A stretch of 64,000 nt of DNA from Sphingomonas parapaucimobilis NBRC 15100 (GTDB taxonomy: Bacteria; Pseudomonadota; Alphaproteobacteria; Sphingomonadales; Sphingomonadaceae), in NCBI RefSeq assembly GCF_000787715.1, contig NZ_BBPI01000035.1, positions 114,667 through 178,666 on the forward strand, read 5' to 3'. The position numbers were made by a program, and so were the translations under genes. Each line of letters opens with the position of its first letter. The stretch's first letter is position 1. A model generated the notes under the pieces. The model was not told the DNA's origin. It searched no databases and saw nothing but the letters and a program-made list of their open reading frames with translations. Below are positions 1 to 8,540 of this stretch, piece after piece.

Positions 1-1549
1 CCAGAACGCGCCGCGCGAAGCCCTTCACCTCCTGCTCGGGGTCATAGCTGCGAAAAACGAGGACGCCGTCCCTGCGGACACCGAACAGCAGTTCCTCCGG
101 TATCGCCTGATGGCCGAGCTGGATTAGGCCGGGCTTGGCAATGTGCCGCGCCCAGCGATTGATATTCGCGGACTGATACCGGTCGGAGCCGAAGTCGAAC
201 GCCGCTTCGCGCAATTGCTTGGCACCGCGCTGGACATAGACCACTGTCGCTCCCGGCTCCTCGGGCCACACGGCCGCACAGCCATAACGCGACTGCTTGA
301 CCGACTTGATGTTGCCCCCGGCGACACCCGCCTGCGGGTTGATCGGCACGATCGCATATTCACCGCTTGCGGTGCCGATCACCTCGCCGTCGCGATCGGC
401 GCGGACCCAGAGCGGCGGGTTCTCGGCGTCGATCCGATACCGAAACGCCAGGTCGGCCGTCGTGTAACCGCTGGAGGTATAGGCCTGAAAGTTGCGATAA
501 TCGCCGACGACCGAGGAATAGCGGTCAAAGCCCTTGTAGAAGCACAGCCGTTCGTCCCGGATGAAAACCAGATCGGGCCAGCCCTCGGCCGCGCTGAACG
601 CCCCGTGCGACCAGCGCCAGCTCGGCACCGTGGCAAGGCTACCCGGCACGCGGCGGATGACGACCGCCTTTGCCTGGGTCGCGCTGACAATCTCGGTCAG
701 CCGAACGATGCCGAAGCGGTCGTGCAGATAGGCCCATTTGACGCCGTAAGGCCCCTTGTCGTTGATGTCCTTGCCGGTCTTGTCTCCGTCCCACTCCGCG
801 CCTTCCTCATGCGTGGGGGCGATAGTGCCGGTCCGCGTGCCCTCGACCGCCTCATAAACCTTGCCGTCCGAACGGCGCAGCGTGCCGGGGGTGATGCCGT
901 TCAGTCCCACGCTCCACGCCTGCACATCCGAAAAATCCTGTGCCTCGACCTGAAACAGCGCGCCTGCATGACCGGCCGCGAAGATCGCCACAGCGCTGTT
1001 GATCGTCACCACGCCACCCACCGCGAAGTCACCGACAACGGTCAGCGTACGCGACTGGTCGCTGTTGCTGTCGCCGAACGGACCGTTGACCAACGTGAGC
1101 GGCGCATAATCGAACGTGGTCGCCCCCGTGCGGGTCAGAGCGGCCGGGGCATAGCTGCCATGCGCCATATAGATCCGGTCGAAGCGCGGATGCGTGCTGA
1201 CACGCGGCCACTCCCCAGCGCGATAGGGCACGACGACTTCATAGGGCGATGTCGCGCCTGCCTCGATCCGTCCGCCATTGGTGTAGAAGCGGATGCGCTG
1301 GTCGCTGCATTCCAGCGCATAGGACTGCGTCAGGTTGAAGACGAACCGCAACATCCAACTGGCAGTATCGGCCGCCGCCCTGATCCGTTCGAAGCCGGGG
1401 CATTTCTGGAGCGGCCCCTCGATGCAGGGGACGAAATTCTCCATCCGCTCGGCCGCGATCTGGTAGATCGAGGTATCGACACGACCGACCATCAGCGGCG
1501 ACAGCTCGCCACCGTTCCAGCTCGTCGTTGCGGGCGTCTGATGAACCAT
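1..1549 (-). CDS. Tail tubular protein B-like / phage stabilisation protein (partial, C-terminus off left edge)
   Basis: The frame starts with ATG at 1549, overlapping the upstream stop as TGATG, and runs off the left edge without a stop, so 516 residues are visible. Near the N-terminus it reads SWNGGELSPLMVGRVD, then a NFVP segment, the usual opening of the tail-tube/stabilisation protein family in podoviruses. Later stretches GWPDLVFIRDERLCFY and LREAAFDFGSDRYQ also match the conserved pattern of that family. Known role of the family: forms the lower tail tube or plugs the portal. It directly follows a tail tubular protein A-like gene, the standard pairing. The family call is by pattern recognition. 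Confidence 0.8.
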   Translation of the reverse strand, partial: MVHQTPATTSWNGGELSPLMVGRVDTSIYQIAAERMENFVPCIEGPLQKCPGFERIRAAADTASWMLRFVFNLTQSYALECSDQRIRFYTNGGRIEAGATSPYEVVVPYRAGEWPRVSTHPRFDRIYMAHGSYAPAALTRTGATTFDYAPLTLVNGPFGDSNSDQSRTLTVVGDFAVGGVVTINSAVAIFAAGHAGALFQVEAQDFSDVQAWSVGLNGITPGTLRRSDGKVYEAVEGTRTGTIAPTHEEGAEWDGDKTGKDINDKGPYGVKWAYLHDRFGIVRLTEIVSATQAKAVVIRRVPGSLATVPSWRWSHGAFSAAEGWPDLVFIRDERLCFYKGFDRYSSVVGDYRNFQAYTSSGYTTADLAFRYRIDAENPPLWVRADRDGEVIGTASGEYAIVPINPQAGVAGGNIKSVKQSRYGCAAVWPEEPGATVVYVQRGAKQLREAAFDFGSDRYQSANINRWARHIAKPGLIQLGHQAIPEELLFGVRRDGVLVFRSYDPEQEVKGFARRVL

Positions 1550-2151
1550 CAGCGAAACCGCGCCATGACCCAGTCGTCTTCGACCGGCTCGACGGGCGGG
1601 TTTTCCGTGGCGTCGACCTTGGCGGCCGCCGCAAGATTGGCCTGATATTCGGCCCAGCAATCCTGTTTGCGGCCACGATCCCCGGTGATGCTGTCCGCGC
1701 ACTGATAGGCGAGCAGCGCCGCGAACGTCTCGACGAACAGCGCGTCCCAGGTGGCCGGCTCGTCATTGTCGAACAGCCACCACGCCTTGAGCGGGCCGCT
1801 GTCCTTCAGCAGAACCTCATTGTCCGCGAATTTCCACCGACCCTCGGCCGCCCCGGTCGGATAGACGATCTCTGCCAGGCGCAGCGCGCCGTCGGGCATG
1901 GGATAGGCGGCCGCCCAGCCATAGGGGAGCGGCTTGAACGGCGTGATCGCGCGCGCGGGCGTCTCGCTGTACCGCTCGAAACAATTCCAGCGCGGCGCTT
2001 TCTTGCCGCCACGGATCGCCGCCTTGCGGACATCGTCCCATGCCTCGGCCAGCGTCCGCGCGGCATGGCTGTCCTGATCGCGTGCCACGATCCGGTCGGC
2101 CGCCCCCATCTTCTGGAGCGCGAGATTCGCGACGGACGTATAATCGGTCAT
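1549..2151 (-). CDS. Tail tubular protein A-like (gp11-type head-tail adaptor), 200 aa
   Basis: A 200-residue protein opening MTDYTSVANLALQKMGA, the typical start of podovirus tail tubular protein A relatives, which begin with a short helix and an L-x-x-I/M-G segment. The middle LLAYQCADSITGD also fits the family pattern. Such proteins form the adaptor ring between portal and tail tube. Its stop overlaps the start of the tail tubular B-like gene, so the two are probably translationally coupled. Length is close to the usual 190-210 residues. No catalytic function is expected. Confidence 0.75.
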   Translation of the reverse strand: MTDYTSVANLALQKMGAADRIVARDQDSHAARTLAEAWDDVRKAAIRGGKKAPRWNCFERYSETPARAITPFKPLPYGWAAAYPMPDGALRLAEIVYPTGAAEGRWKFADNEVLLKDSGPLKAWWLFDNDEPATWDALFVETFAALLAYQCADSITGDRGRKQDCWAEYQANLAAAAKVDATENPPVEPVEDDWVMARFR

Positions 2152-2152
2152 G

Positions 2153-2347
2153 TTACAGCGCGGGCCACTTGGCGACCGCGAACGCCGCCCGGATGCTATC
2201 CAGCGCCGACATCGCCTCCGCCTTCGTCATTTTCGTCTGGTCGACATTGAGTTCCAGACCGTCCGAACCGGCGATCGGCGTACCCGCGCCGACCGTCACA
2301 TCCTTCATCGCCGCGCCACGGTTCGCGCTGAATTTCCACTGTGCCAT
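2153..2347 (-). CDS. Small phage protein of unknown function, 64 aa
   Basis: A short frame starting MAQWKFSANRG and ending at a TAA directly before the tail tubular A-like gene. It contains a charged helix (MTKAEAMSALDSIRAAFAVAKW). The spacing of one base to the next start and its place inside the head-tail module support it as a real gene. No family is recognised; it may be a minor virion or assembly protein. Confidence 0.65.
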   Translation of the reverse strand: MAQWKFSANRGAAMKDVTVGAGTPIAGSDGLELNVDQTKMTKAEAMSALDSIRAAFAVAKWPAL

Positions 2348-2411
2348 GATGATCCCCGGCCACGCAGGAACGACGTGCGGGCGACCGTGGCCGCCGCCCG
2401 CACGCGCCCCG

Positions 2412-2873
2412 TCACCCGCCGTGAGGCAGGGTGTAGAAGATGACGTGCGTGAGAATGCCGGTCGCGGGCAGAGCGGCCGCTGCGACCGTCGACACCAGCC
2501 TGCACGACGCGGGCTGGAACTGGCCGAACGCCGTCGCTTTCATACCCCAGGCGGGTACGTCGGGCGTCTGATAGGTCGACGGCGAACGATAGACCGCCGG
2601 GCTCAACGTCGCCCCGATCAGGCGGCCCAGGTCGAGCGTCGCCGCGCCCATCGTCACCGACGGATTGAACGCCGATGCCAGCGGGACAGCGCCCTTGGGC
2701 AGCCCGCCCCAGTCGATCGTGTCGCCGACCGCGATCACCGGCTGCGCCGCCAGATCCAGCATCTTGACGACACTGTGGATCTTGCCACCGCGCAGCGATG
2801 CGTCACCCAGCGCCAGCGGCCCCGCGATACCGGCCGCCATCGGCTCGACCGGAGAAGCAAAAATCTTTGCCAT
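2412..2873 (-). CDS. Phage virion protein next to the capsid gene, possible decoration/cement protein, 153 aa
   Basis: Starts ATG with a GGAGAC ribosome site just upstream and lies directly downstream of the major capsid gene. The sequence is rich in short hydrophobic and beta-prone stretches (KIHSVVKMLDLAAQPVIAVG, then VTMGAATLDLG) with few charges, like a beta-rich virion surface protein. In BPP-1-like podoviruses a cement protein gene follows the capsid gene, so decoration is a reasonable guess from position, but no conserved motif proves it. Confidence 0.65.
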   Translation of the reverse strand: MAKIFASPVEPMAAGIAGPLALGDASLRGGKIHSVVKMLDLAAQPVIAVGDTIDWGGLPKGAVPLASAFNPSVTMGAATLDLGRLIGATLSPAVYRSPSTYQTPDVPAWGMKATAFGQFQPASCRLVSTVAAAALPATGILTHVIFYTLPHGG

Positions 2874-2946
2874 TCTTTGTCTCCTGCGCCGCGATCGGCG
2901 CGCAAAAGGTCAGTGCCGACCGCCTCATGGGCGGCCGGGCGCCGGA

Positions 2947-3885
2947 TCAGCTGTTGAGCACGAAGCCGCAGCGCGCATTGTCGGTGCGCGTGGCGGTCAC
3001 GACCTGGTCGGTCAGCACCTGCACCGAACGATGCTTCTGGGGGATGATGTCGAGGTTCGTCTGGACATCCTGCCACCAGACGGCGCACATGCCGTCCTTC
3101 GACCAGAAGGGGTTCTTCTGATAGCCGTTGGCGTCGCGCGTCAGGTCGTACCAGGGCAGGTCGGGATTGTTCAGCTCGATCTCGACGAACTCGAACCCCA
3201 TGATGCCGAGCAGGCTCTTGCCGTCCGCCGAAAAGCGGATCGAATTGGCCTCCTGATAATCGCTGCTCGTCACCTGCGCCTGCTGGAACAGGTCCTTCAC
3301 CTCGTCCGCCGTCACGCCGAAGTAAAACGGCTGGTTGGGGTCGACGTGACCAGCGACCAGGCACGTGCGCGCCTCGATGACCTTCGGAATATTCATACCG
3401 GTCGGGCCCGACGCGCCGGTATTGGCCGGGACGATATTAGCGTTGGCGAACGGCACGACGACTTCGCCGCGCTTGCCCATCAGCATATTGCCGAAAAAGC
3501 CGCCATTCCCGTCGAAGCCGCCGATGAATGCACCGTCCTGCCCGCGCCGGATCGTGCCCGCGTGCTTCTTGGTATAGGCCCCTTCCAGATCGATGGCGCT
3601 GGCGAGTTTGTCCAGCGTGTCGACCAGATCGGCGTCATAGTCCTGCCCCGGCATGGCGCACCAGACGCCGTCATGCGTCGGATCGTCATAGACGACATCC
3701 GAGTTTCGCGTGGTCCGCTTCTTGACCTTGCCGTTCCCGACGATGTTCTCGAGCTTGTACATATCGCCCGAGCCGGTCTGACGCATGGCCTTGGGCAAGA
3801 GAATCGCGGACTGCTGATTGAGCGCCATCCGCATGCTGCTTGCAAATTTCGTATAATACGAGGCGGGGATTGAAGAAACGCCCAT
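2947..3885 (-). CDS. Major capsid protein, 312 aa
   Basis: Starts MGVSSIPASYYTKFASSM with a clear GGAGGG site upstream. The N-terminal segment with an F-x-x-x-x-M-A-L-N-Q-Q pattern, a central glycine-rich loop (FIGGFDGNGGFFGN) and a C-terminus with TDQVVTATRTDNARCGFVLN resemble the podovirus HK97-fold major capsid family, whose members often end with a similar ARCGF/GxV segment. It lies after the scaffold gene and before a small virion gene, exactly where the capsid gene is expected. Function: forms the icosahedral shell. The assignment rests on order and pattern, not on a search. Confidence 0.8.
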   Translation of the reverse strand: MGVSSIPASYYTKFASSMRMALNQQSAILLPKAMRQTGSGDMYKLENIVGNGKVKKRTTRNSDVVYDDPTHDGVWCAMPGQDYDADLVDTLDKLASAIDLEGAYTKKHAGTIRRGQDGAFIGGFDGNGGFFGNMLMGKRGEVVVPFANANIVPANTGASGPTGMNIPKVIEARTCLVAGHVDPNQPFYFGVTADEVKDLFQQAQVTSSDYQEANSIRFSADGKSLLGIMGFEFVEIELNNPDLPWYDLTRDANGYQKNPFWSKDGMCAVWWQDVQTNLDIIPQKHRSVQVLTDQVVTATRTDNARCGFVLNS

Positions 3886-4191
3886 CGCGCCCTCCGAAAA
3901 CTAGGTTGGACCTGGCTTGCGAAGGGCTTGTCGGAGTTGCCGGGCCACCTCTGACGCGACGACGTTCGCGCTCGACGGGCGCATCCACACCGGGGGCCGG
4001 GGACCGCTGGGAGGGCGGCCTTGTCCGGCACCAACGCGGCGTTTCAGGTAAGCCCCCGACACACCGACCCGCCCACCCTGCCGCATTGCGGCACCCCCGG
4101 TGGACGGCTCGTTGACTGGCAATCTTGTCTCGCAACGGGGGGTGCGGCGTCAAGATTCGACGCCGCATTTTATTGCCATAGGCAATAATCG
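3886..4191. other. 306-bp gap between scaffold and capsid genes with two tandem hairpins
   Basis: No convincing gene lies here. Positions 4143-4151 and 4159-4167 form a perfect 9-bp stem (TGCGGCGTC / GACGCCGCA, 7-base loop), followed on the plus strand by TTTTATT. Directly next to it, 4170-4177 and 4181-4188 form a perfect 8-bp stem (TTATTGCC / GGCAATAA) with a 3-base loop. On the minus strand, in which the genes are read, neither stem is followed by a T-run. They could be an RNA processing or stabilising element ahead of the capsid message, or a terminator for antisense transcription. Confidence 0.6.
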
Positions 4192-5181
4192 TCAGGCGGC
4201 ATCACGCTGTCGACGCTCGGCCTCGTCGGCTTGCGTCACCATCTCGATCAGGCGCGCATGCTCCGCGACCACCGCCGCGTCCTTTTCGCGCAACTTGGCG
4301 ATCTTGGCCCCGTCCTTCTCGAAGGCCGACAGGGCCGCCCGCGCATCGGCGCCCGAAACGGCAAAGTCGCGCTTGCCCTCGATGAAACCGTCTTCACCCG
4401 ACAGGCGGCCGATCTTCAGACCGAGATCCATCATCTTCTTCGTACCGCCCGCGCCGAGCGAACTCTGCATCGCCTGGATCTCGTCCTTCGAAAAGCCGAA
4501 CGCATCGAAACCGCGCTGCGCCAGGATCACGTTCTGGTCGGCCTGCGCCCCCGCTTCGCGCTTCCATTCGGCCAGCTCGGCGTTCTGCGCATCGACCAGC
4601 GCGTTATGGTCGTCCATGATCTTCGCCATGGCCTTGTCCGTTACCGCCTCCCACGCACTGGCGGGCATGCCGCCTGCGAGTGCGACATCGCGCAGCGGCC
4701 CGAACAGCGCCATGTCGGCGTCCCAGCCCTCGGGCACATTCAGCTTATAGCCGTCGACCGTTTCCGGCACGCCGATCGCGCGGTGATAGGTGGCGATCTG
4801 CTCGGGCGTCGCTCCTTCGCCGGGCACCTCGACGCCCTTGCCGATCCGCCCCTCCAGCGATCGATAGGACTTCACCAGCGCGGGCATGTCGGTGAAGTTC
4901 TTGTTCTTCATCCAGTCCGCGTCGGACGGCGTCTTGTCGTCGAGCTTGTCGGCCGACAGGGCACCGTACCACGGCGCGTCCGACGCTCCACCACCGGCCC
5001 CACCCGCGCCGCCATCGTCCGGCTGACCGCCCGCGCCACCATCGCCGCCCGCACCGCCGGGCAGCTGCTCATGGCCGTCCGGGCTGCGCATGAAGCGGCC
5101 CATGCGACGTTCCCGAGGCGTCATACGCAGACCCGCACCGATCAACGGCGCGTGCATGATGCCCAATTTACGATAAGCCAC
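4192..5181 (-). CDS. Capsid assembly scaffolding protein-like, 329 aa
   Basis: Starts with GTG and overlaps the previous gene by 14 bp. After about 40 residues comes a Gly/Ala/Asp-rich linker (roughly residues 41-66). The rest is mostly charged and helical, with a SYRSLEGRIGKG motif and a Y-K-L-N-V-P-E-G-W segment that are typical of phage scaffold proteins located before capsid genes. The C-terminus is a Lys/Ala/Glu-rich helix of the kind that contacts capsid subunits. Position between portal-side genes and the capsid gene supports the role. It is probably removed from the mature head. Confidence 0.75.
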   Translation of the reverse strand: MAYRKLGIMHAPLIGAGLRMTPRERRMGRFMRSPDGHEQLPGGAGGDGGAGGQPDDGGAGGAGGGASDAPWYGALSADKLDDKTPSDADWMKNKNFTDMPALVKSYRSLEGRIGKGVEVPGEGATPEQIATYHRAIGVPETVDGYKLNVPEGWDADMALFGPLRDVALAGGMPASAWEAVTDKAMAKIMDDHNALVDAQNAELAEWKREAGAQADQNVILAQRGFDAFGFSKDEIQAMQSSLGAGGTKKMMDLGLKIGRLSGEDGFIEGKRDFAVSGADARAALSAFEKDGAKIAKLREKDAAVVAEHARLIEMVTQADEAERRQRDAA

Positions 5182-5476
5182 TGTCCATCTCCATCAGCTT
5201 GCGAACCTCGGCCTCGTCGAGATTCAGGTGGTGAGTGAGCCGCAGGAACACCTCCCGACGGCCCAAATTTCGCGCATTGACGTAAGGGTCAGGCGAGAAC
5301 GCCCCCTGTTCCGCGCGGCAAAAATCGCGCAGGTCCGCCAGAACGATTTCGGCGTCGCGCGACATTACGTTGTCGCTGCCCAGGAACAGCCGTTTGTAAT
5401 GCTGCGACCGCAACAGCGCGATCTTGCGCGCCAGATACGTGTAGGCCCGCTGGACCATATCCTCTGACGGATTCAC
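5168..5476 (-). CDS. Bbp19-like small phage protein, 102 aa
   Basis: Starts GTG, with a GTGA overlap on the portal stop. The sequence YKRLFLG followed by AEIVLADLRDFCRAEQG and GRREVFLRLTHHLNLD is the recognisable pattern of Bbp19-like proteins from BPP-1-type podoviruses (F-L-G, EIVLADLR-F, GRREV). Its molecular role is not settled to my knowledge; it sits between portal and scaffold genes in such phages. The overlap with both neighbours indicates a tightly coupled morphogenesis operon. Confidence 0.7.
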   Translation of the reverse strand: MNPSEDMVQRAYTYLARKIALLRSQHYKRLFLGSDNVMSRDAEIVLADLRDFCRAEQGAFSPDPYVNARNLGRREVFLRLTHHLNLDEAEVRKLMEMDSGLS

Positions 5477-7119
5477 AGCCCCGCCCCACGCGCGATGTCG
5501 TTCGCCTTGCTCAGATCCAGCGCCGCGCCTGCGACGGCCGGAGCCACCGCGCCCATCTGCGCCATCGCATCGGCTTCCTCGCGCGCCTGGCGCTTGGCGG
5601 CAACTTCGTCAGGACTGTTCGTCCAGCTCGGGCGCACCGACAGCACCTCTGCGACACCGGGGATCGCACGGTCGAAATTGATATAGTCGGTCACGCTCTT
5701 GTCGATGGATGCGGCCTGAACGATGATTTCCACCCAACGGGTGAAGCCCGCGGCCTCTTCCGCGCGCGACATGCGCGCGAGCGGGTTCTGATAGACCGCG
5801 ACGGGCTGTAGCCGCGCTTCGACCATTTCGGGCGGCATCGGATCGATCTGACCGGCCGCCATCAGAATATCCAGCTCGCGCTCGATCAGCGGACCCAGCT
5901 TTTCGGTTTCATGCTGCTCGGCGAACGGCCCCACCAATACGCCCTGCTTCTGCACCATCTCCAGAACCTGCGTCGCCGTCATGCGATCGGACGGGTTGGT
6001 CAGGATCTGGAACAGCTCTTCGAGGAACGCGGACTTGATGACCTCACGTTCGGCCGCCTGCATCTCCATCGCGAACGACGGCGCGCCGCCCCCCGGCATC
6101 GGCTGCACCAGCGACCGGCCGAATTCGTCGACCAGGCCGGGATTCATGCCCCCCGGCCGCGTCACCAGCTTGGAAATGTCGCCATCGTCGAAGAACGCCA
6201 GTGCAGGATCGCAGGCTTTATGCGCGGTCCGCAGCATCGTCTTGGCGATTTCGTTCGCCGTCTTGATCGTCCCGATCACCGATCCGGCGGGCGACTGCGG
6301 ATATTTCGCGCCCAGCTCGACGCGCCCCGTGATCAGCGGCATCGTCCGGTATCCGCCCCGGCGAACGATCTTCTTCTCGTCCAGGGCGATATGCAGGCTG
6401 GCGATCGGCTTGCCCGGCACGCCAGGATTGCCCGGTTCATGCCGTTCGTTCGGCCGCACGATGTGCACGAACTGGAATTTGTCATCGCGCTTGGCCGGAT
6501 TTTCATCGGTCCAGCACTGGCGCATCTTGTCGGTCAGCGCGTCGAGCCCGAACTTCTGCACCGCTTGACGAACGGTCAGCTCATATTCGCGGTGCACCGT
6601 GTCGACGCGACCGCGATGGTCCTCGTCGATATAGCATTCGGCCATATGCAGGTGCCGGTAATACAGGCCGCGTCCGACCCATTCGTCGGCCAGCAGCACC
6701 GCCGTCCCATATTTCCCGCCGCCCCGCACATCGGCCGCCATCTGCATGCCGAAGCCCGTCCACGACGCATAGCGGCATGCAAACAGGCGATCCGCTGCAT
6801 GCTCACACCAGCGCTGCACCCCAGCCAGACGGTTGAGATCCTTGCTAGGCGTGGAGATGCCGTGCCAGCGCGAATTGCGCGGCACGGTCAGCCCCATGAT
6901 CGCGGCGGTATAGCGCTTGAGGCCGATCACCGCCGTCTGATCGAAATTGTCGAGGCCAGCGCTGGAGCGCACTCCCCGGTAAAAACCACCCTCGGTCTGG
7001 GGATCGACACGTTCGTCGATGTCGCGCCACAGCGATTCCTTGATCGCCCGCTCGCTTTTCATGCGGGCATGGCGATCCAGATGTTCCTTAACCTCGCTGT
7101 CCGTACCGAGTTCGTTCAC
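5473..7119 (-). CDS. Portal (head-to-tail connector) protein, 548 aa
   Basis: I place the start at GTG 7119, preceded by AAGGGG at good spacing; the frame stays open further upstream but that part overlaps the lipoprotein gene in another frame and does not look coding. The protein shows the podovirus connector pattern: RDIDERVDPQTEGG near the N-terminus, TVPRNSRWHGI, and a C-terminal block with DRMTATQVLEMVQKQGVL, ERELDILMAAGQ and NPLARMSRAEEA. Length fits the T7 gp8/BPP-1 connector family (about 530-560). Twelve copies form the portal ring through which DNA is packaged. Confidence 0.88.
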   Translation of the reverse strand: MNELGTDSEVKEHLDRHARMKSERAIKESLWRDIDERVDPQTEGGFYRGVRSSAGLDNFDQTAVIGLKRYTAAIMGLTVPRNSRWHGISTPSKDLNRLAGVQRWCEHAADRLFACRYASWTGFGMQMAADVRGGGKYGTAVLLADEWVGRGLYYRHLHMAECYIDEDHRGRVDTVHREYELTVRQAVQKFGLDALTDKMRQCWTDENPAKRDDKFQFVHIVRPNERHEPGNPGVPGKPIASLHIALDEKKIVRRGGYRTMPLITGRVELGAKYPQSPAGSVIGTIKTANEIAKTMLRTAHKACDPALAFFDDGDISKLVTRPGGMNPGLVDEFGRSLVQPMPGGGAPSFAMEMQAAEREVIKSAFLEELFQILTNPSDRMTATQVLEMVQKQGVLVGPFAEQHETEKLGPLIERELDILMAAGQIDPMPPEMVEARLQPVAVYQNPLARMSRAEEAAGFTRWVEIIVQAASIDKSVTDYINFDRAIPGVAEVLSVRPSWTNSPDEVAAKRQAREEADAMAQMGAVAPAVAGAALDLSKANDIARGAGL

Positions 7120-7181
7120 CGCCAGCCCCTTCAAATGGCGCGCCCGGCTGGGCACGCATCGCACGTCGATCCGGTCGGCGA

Positions 7182-7547
7182 TCAGCCGGGATCGGGCGGA
7201 TGAAGCGACAGGGCGGCGTTGGCGGCGTCCAGTTGCGCCGTCGCCGCCTGTGCCTCGCGGACCGCCGCCAGCTGCCCGGCGATCGTCGTCGCGGTTCGTG
7301 CCGCATAAAGCGCGCCCTCGATCATCGCCTGGAACGTTCGCAACCGCTCGGCCTGCCGCGCGGGCAGATAGGGCAGCACCCGATCGGCGACCGCCGCGAC
7401 CTCGGCATAGTGCTGTTCGGCGCGCTCCACGGCCGCCCCCGCCTTGACGACAACGCCACTCGGCACGGTCGGCGGGTGTTGACCCGCATTGCACGCGGTA
7501 AGCGCCAGTGCAGCGACACCCGAAAGCATCAAACCCGTCATTCGCAT
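7182..7547 (-). CDS. Prophage lipoprotein with helical body, 121 aa
   Basis: An AGGAGG site places the start at ATG 7547 (another ATG two codons earlier is too close to the site). The N-terminus MRMTGLMLSGVAALALTAC is a signal peptide with lipobox LTAC, so the protein should be lipidated at that cysteine. The mature part is about 100 residues, mostly alanine-rich helix, ending in a proline-rich tail. It lies between the coiled-coil gene and the portal gene. It could be an outer-membrane spanin subunit or a virion/exclusion lipoprotein; no adjacent endolysin or inner spanin is seen, so the role is open. Confidence 0.7.
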   Translation of the reverse strand: MRMTGLMLSGVAALALTACNAGQHPPTVPSGVVVKAGAAVERAEQHYAEVAAVADRVLPYLPARQAERLRTFQAMIEGALYAARTATTIAGQLAAVREAQAATAQLDAANAALSLHPPDPG

Positions 7548-7562
7548 GACCATCCCTCCTGC

Positions 7563-8294
7563 TTAGAACACGATCTGGCGATCGAGCCGGACGGTCTGCC
7601 CGGCCATGATCGTCACCGGCTGGGCGAGCCCGCACCACGCCACCTGCTCGCCCTTGCTGTCGAACAGGGCGAAGCCGACCAGCGAGATATTGCGGTCGGG
7701 CTTCACCGTCACAGGCTCGCGCAGCAGGACGCCGCGCCCGATGAGGTGCCAGCCGTCCGGCGCGACCGAGAGCGGCGCCAGCGATCGGATTTCCTGCTCG
7801 CCATCGGAGAATACGACATCGTGGAGATCCGACTGGACCCGCTCCAGAAGTGCCCGCTTGTCTTCGACCTCGGGCATCTCGACGACGCCGCGAACCTCGA
7901 CGGACGGCGGCTTGGGGATGACGCTCGCCTTGCGCTTGGCCGCCGCCAGATCGGACTTCGCCTTGCTCAAATCGATCAGGGCCTGCGATTTTTCCTGCCG
8001 CTCCGCATCCAGCGACGACAGGACGCTGTCGCGCTCCCCCGTCATGCCGGTGAGCGCCGTCTGCGCATCGCCCAGCTCGGTCCGCGCCTTCTCCAGCTCG
8101 ACAGACAACCCATCGCGATCGACGGTCATCGCCTCCAGCTTGGTGACGACATCGTCCCGTTCACCCTGCACCACGTCGCGCGCCTTGATGGCCTCGTCCC
8201 GTTCACCCTGCACCGCGTCGCGCGCCTTGATGGCCTCGTCCCGCTCCTTCGTCATCGCCGTCAGGGCCTTGGCCTGGTCCACTTCACCGCCCAT
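7563..8294 (-). CDS. Coiled-coil phage protein with 14-residue repeats, 243 aa
   Basis: Starts ATG behind TAGGAGGATC. Residues about 8-120 are a long heptad-like coiled coil containing near-identical 14-residue units (ERDEAIKARDAVQG, then ERDEAIKARDVVQG), encoded by a 42-bp tandem DNA repeat around 8150-8245. After a proline hinge (IPKPPSVEVRG) comes a beta-rich domain of about 110 residues (VAPDGWHLIGRGVLLREPV ... LDRQIVF). It may be a virion or tail-associated fibrous protein or an accessory assembly factor. No family recognised. Repeat copy number could vary between related prophages. Confidence 0.75.
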   Translation of the reverse strand: MGGEVDQAKALTAMTKERDEAIKARDAVQGERDEAIKARDVVQGERDDVVTKLEAMTVDRDGLSVELEKARTELGDAQTALTGMTGERDSVLSSLDAERQEKSQALIDLSKAKSDLAAAKRKASVIPKPPSVEVRGVVEMPEVEDKRALLERVQSDLHDVVFSDGEQEIRSLAPLSVAPDGWHLIGRGVLLREPVTVKPDRNISLVGFALFDSKGEQVAWCGLAQPVTIMAGQTVRLDRQIVF

Positions 8295-8306
8295 GTGATC
8301 CTCCTA

Positions 8307-8540
8307 TCAACTGCCCAGCGTTTCCTTGCCGACCGCACCGGCCGCCGCCTCCGCACCGCCGCGACCCGTCACGATGTCCGCCGCACCCCCACGCCGACGA
8401 CGCAGCGCGTCGTCCATCGCAACCGCATCGCGCGCGTCGTCGCGCGTCGGCGTGGGTACGGGAGCGGGAAGTTTGGGGGCTTTGGGGATCAGGCCCAGCG
8501 CCTTGAGGGGCGCAGAAACGACCTTGCCGACCAGATTCAT
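8307..8540 (-). CDS. Small phage protein with RRRGGAADIVTG...GKETLG tail, 77 aa
   Basis: The start ATG overlaps the terminase stop (ATGA). The C-terminal pattern R-R-R-x-G-x-A-x-x-I-x-T-G followed by GKETLG is a common signature of small phage proteins near terminase and portal genes. A proline-rich linker precedes it. Function unknown; probably a minor head or assembly protein. Confidence 0.72.
   Translation of the reverse strand: MNLVGKVVSAPLKALGLIPKAPKLPAPVPTPTRDDARDAVAMDDALRRRRGGAADIVTGRGGAEAAAGAVGKETLGS

Noticed and set aside
143..1645. 500-residue ORF on the plus strand at the left edge
   Set aside because: Runs antisense across the tail tubular B-like gene, has no motif, and reflects codon-position GC of the true gene.
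3901..4122. 73-residue minus ORF between scaffold and capsid genes
   Set aside because: No ribosome site, low-complexity Arg/Pro/Gly composition, and no overlap with neighbours.
7120..7638. Upstream extension of the portal frame
   Set aside because: It overlaps the lipoprotein gene and is Arg/Pro-rich; GTG 7119 has a proper ribosome site.
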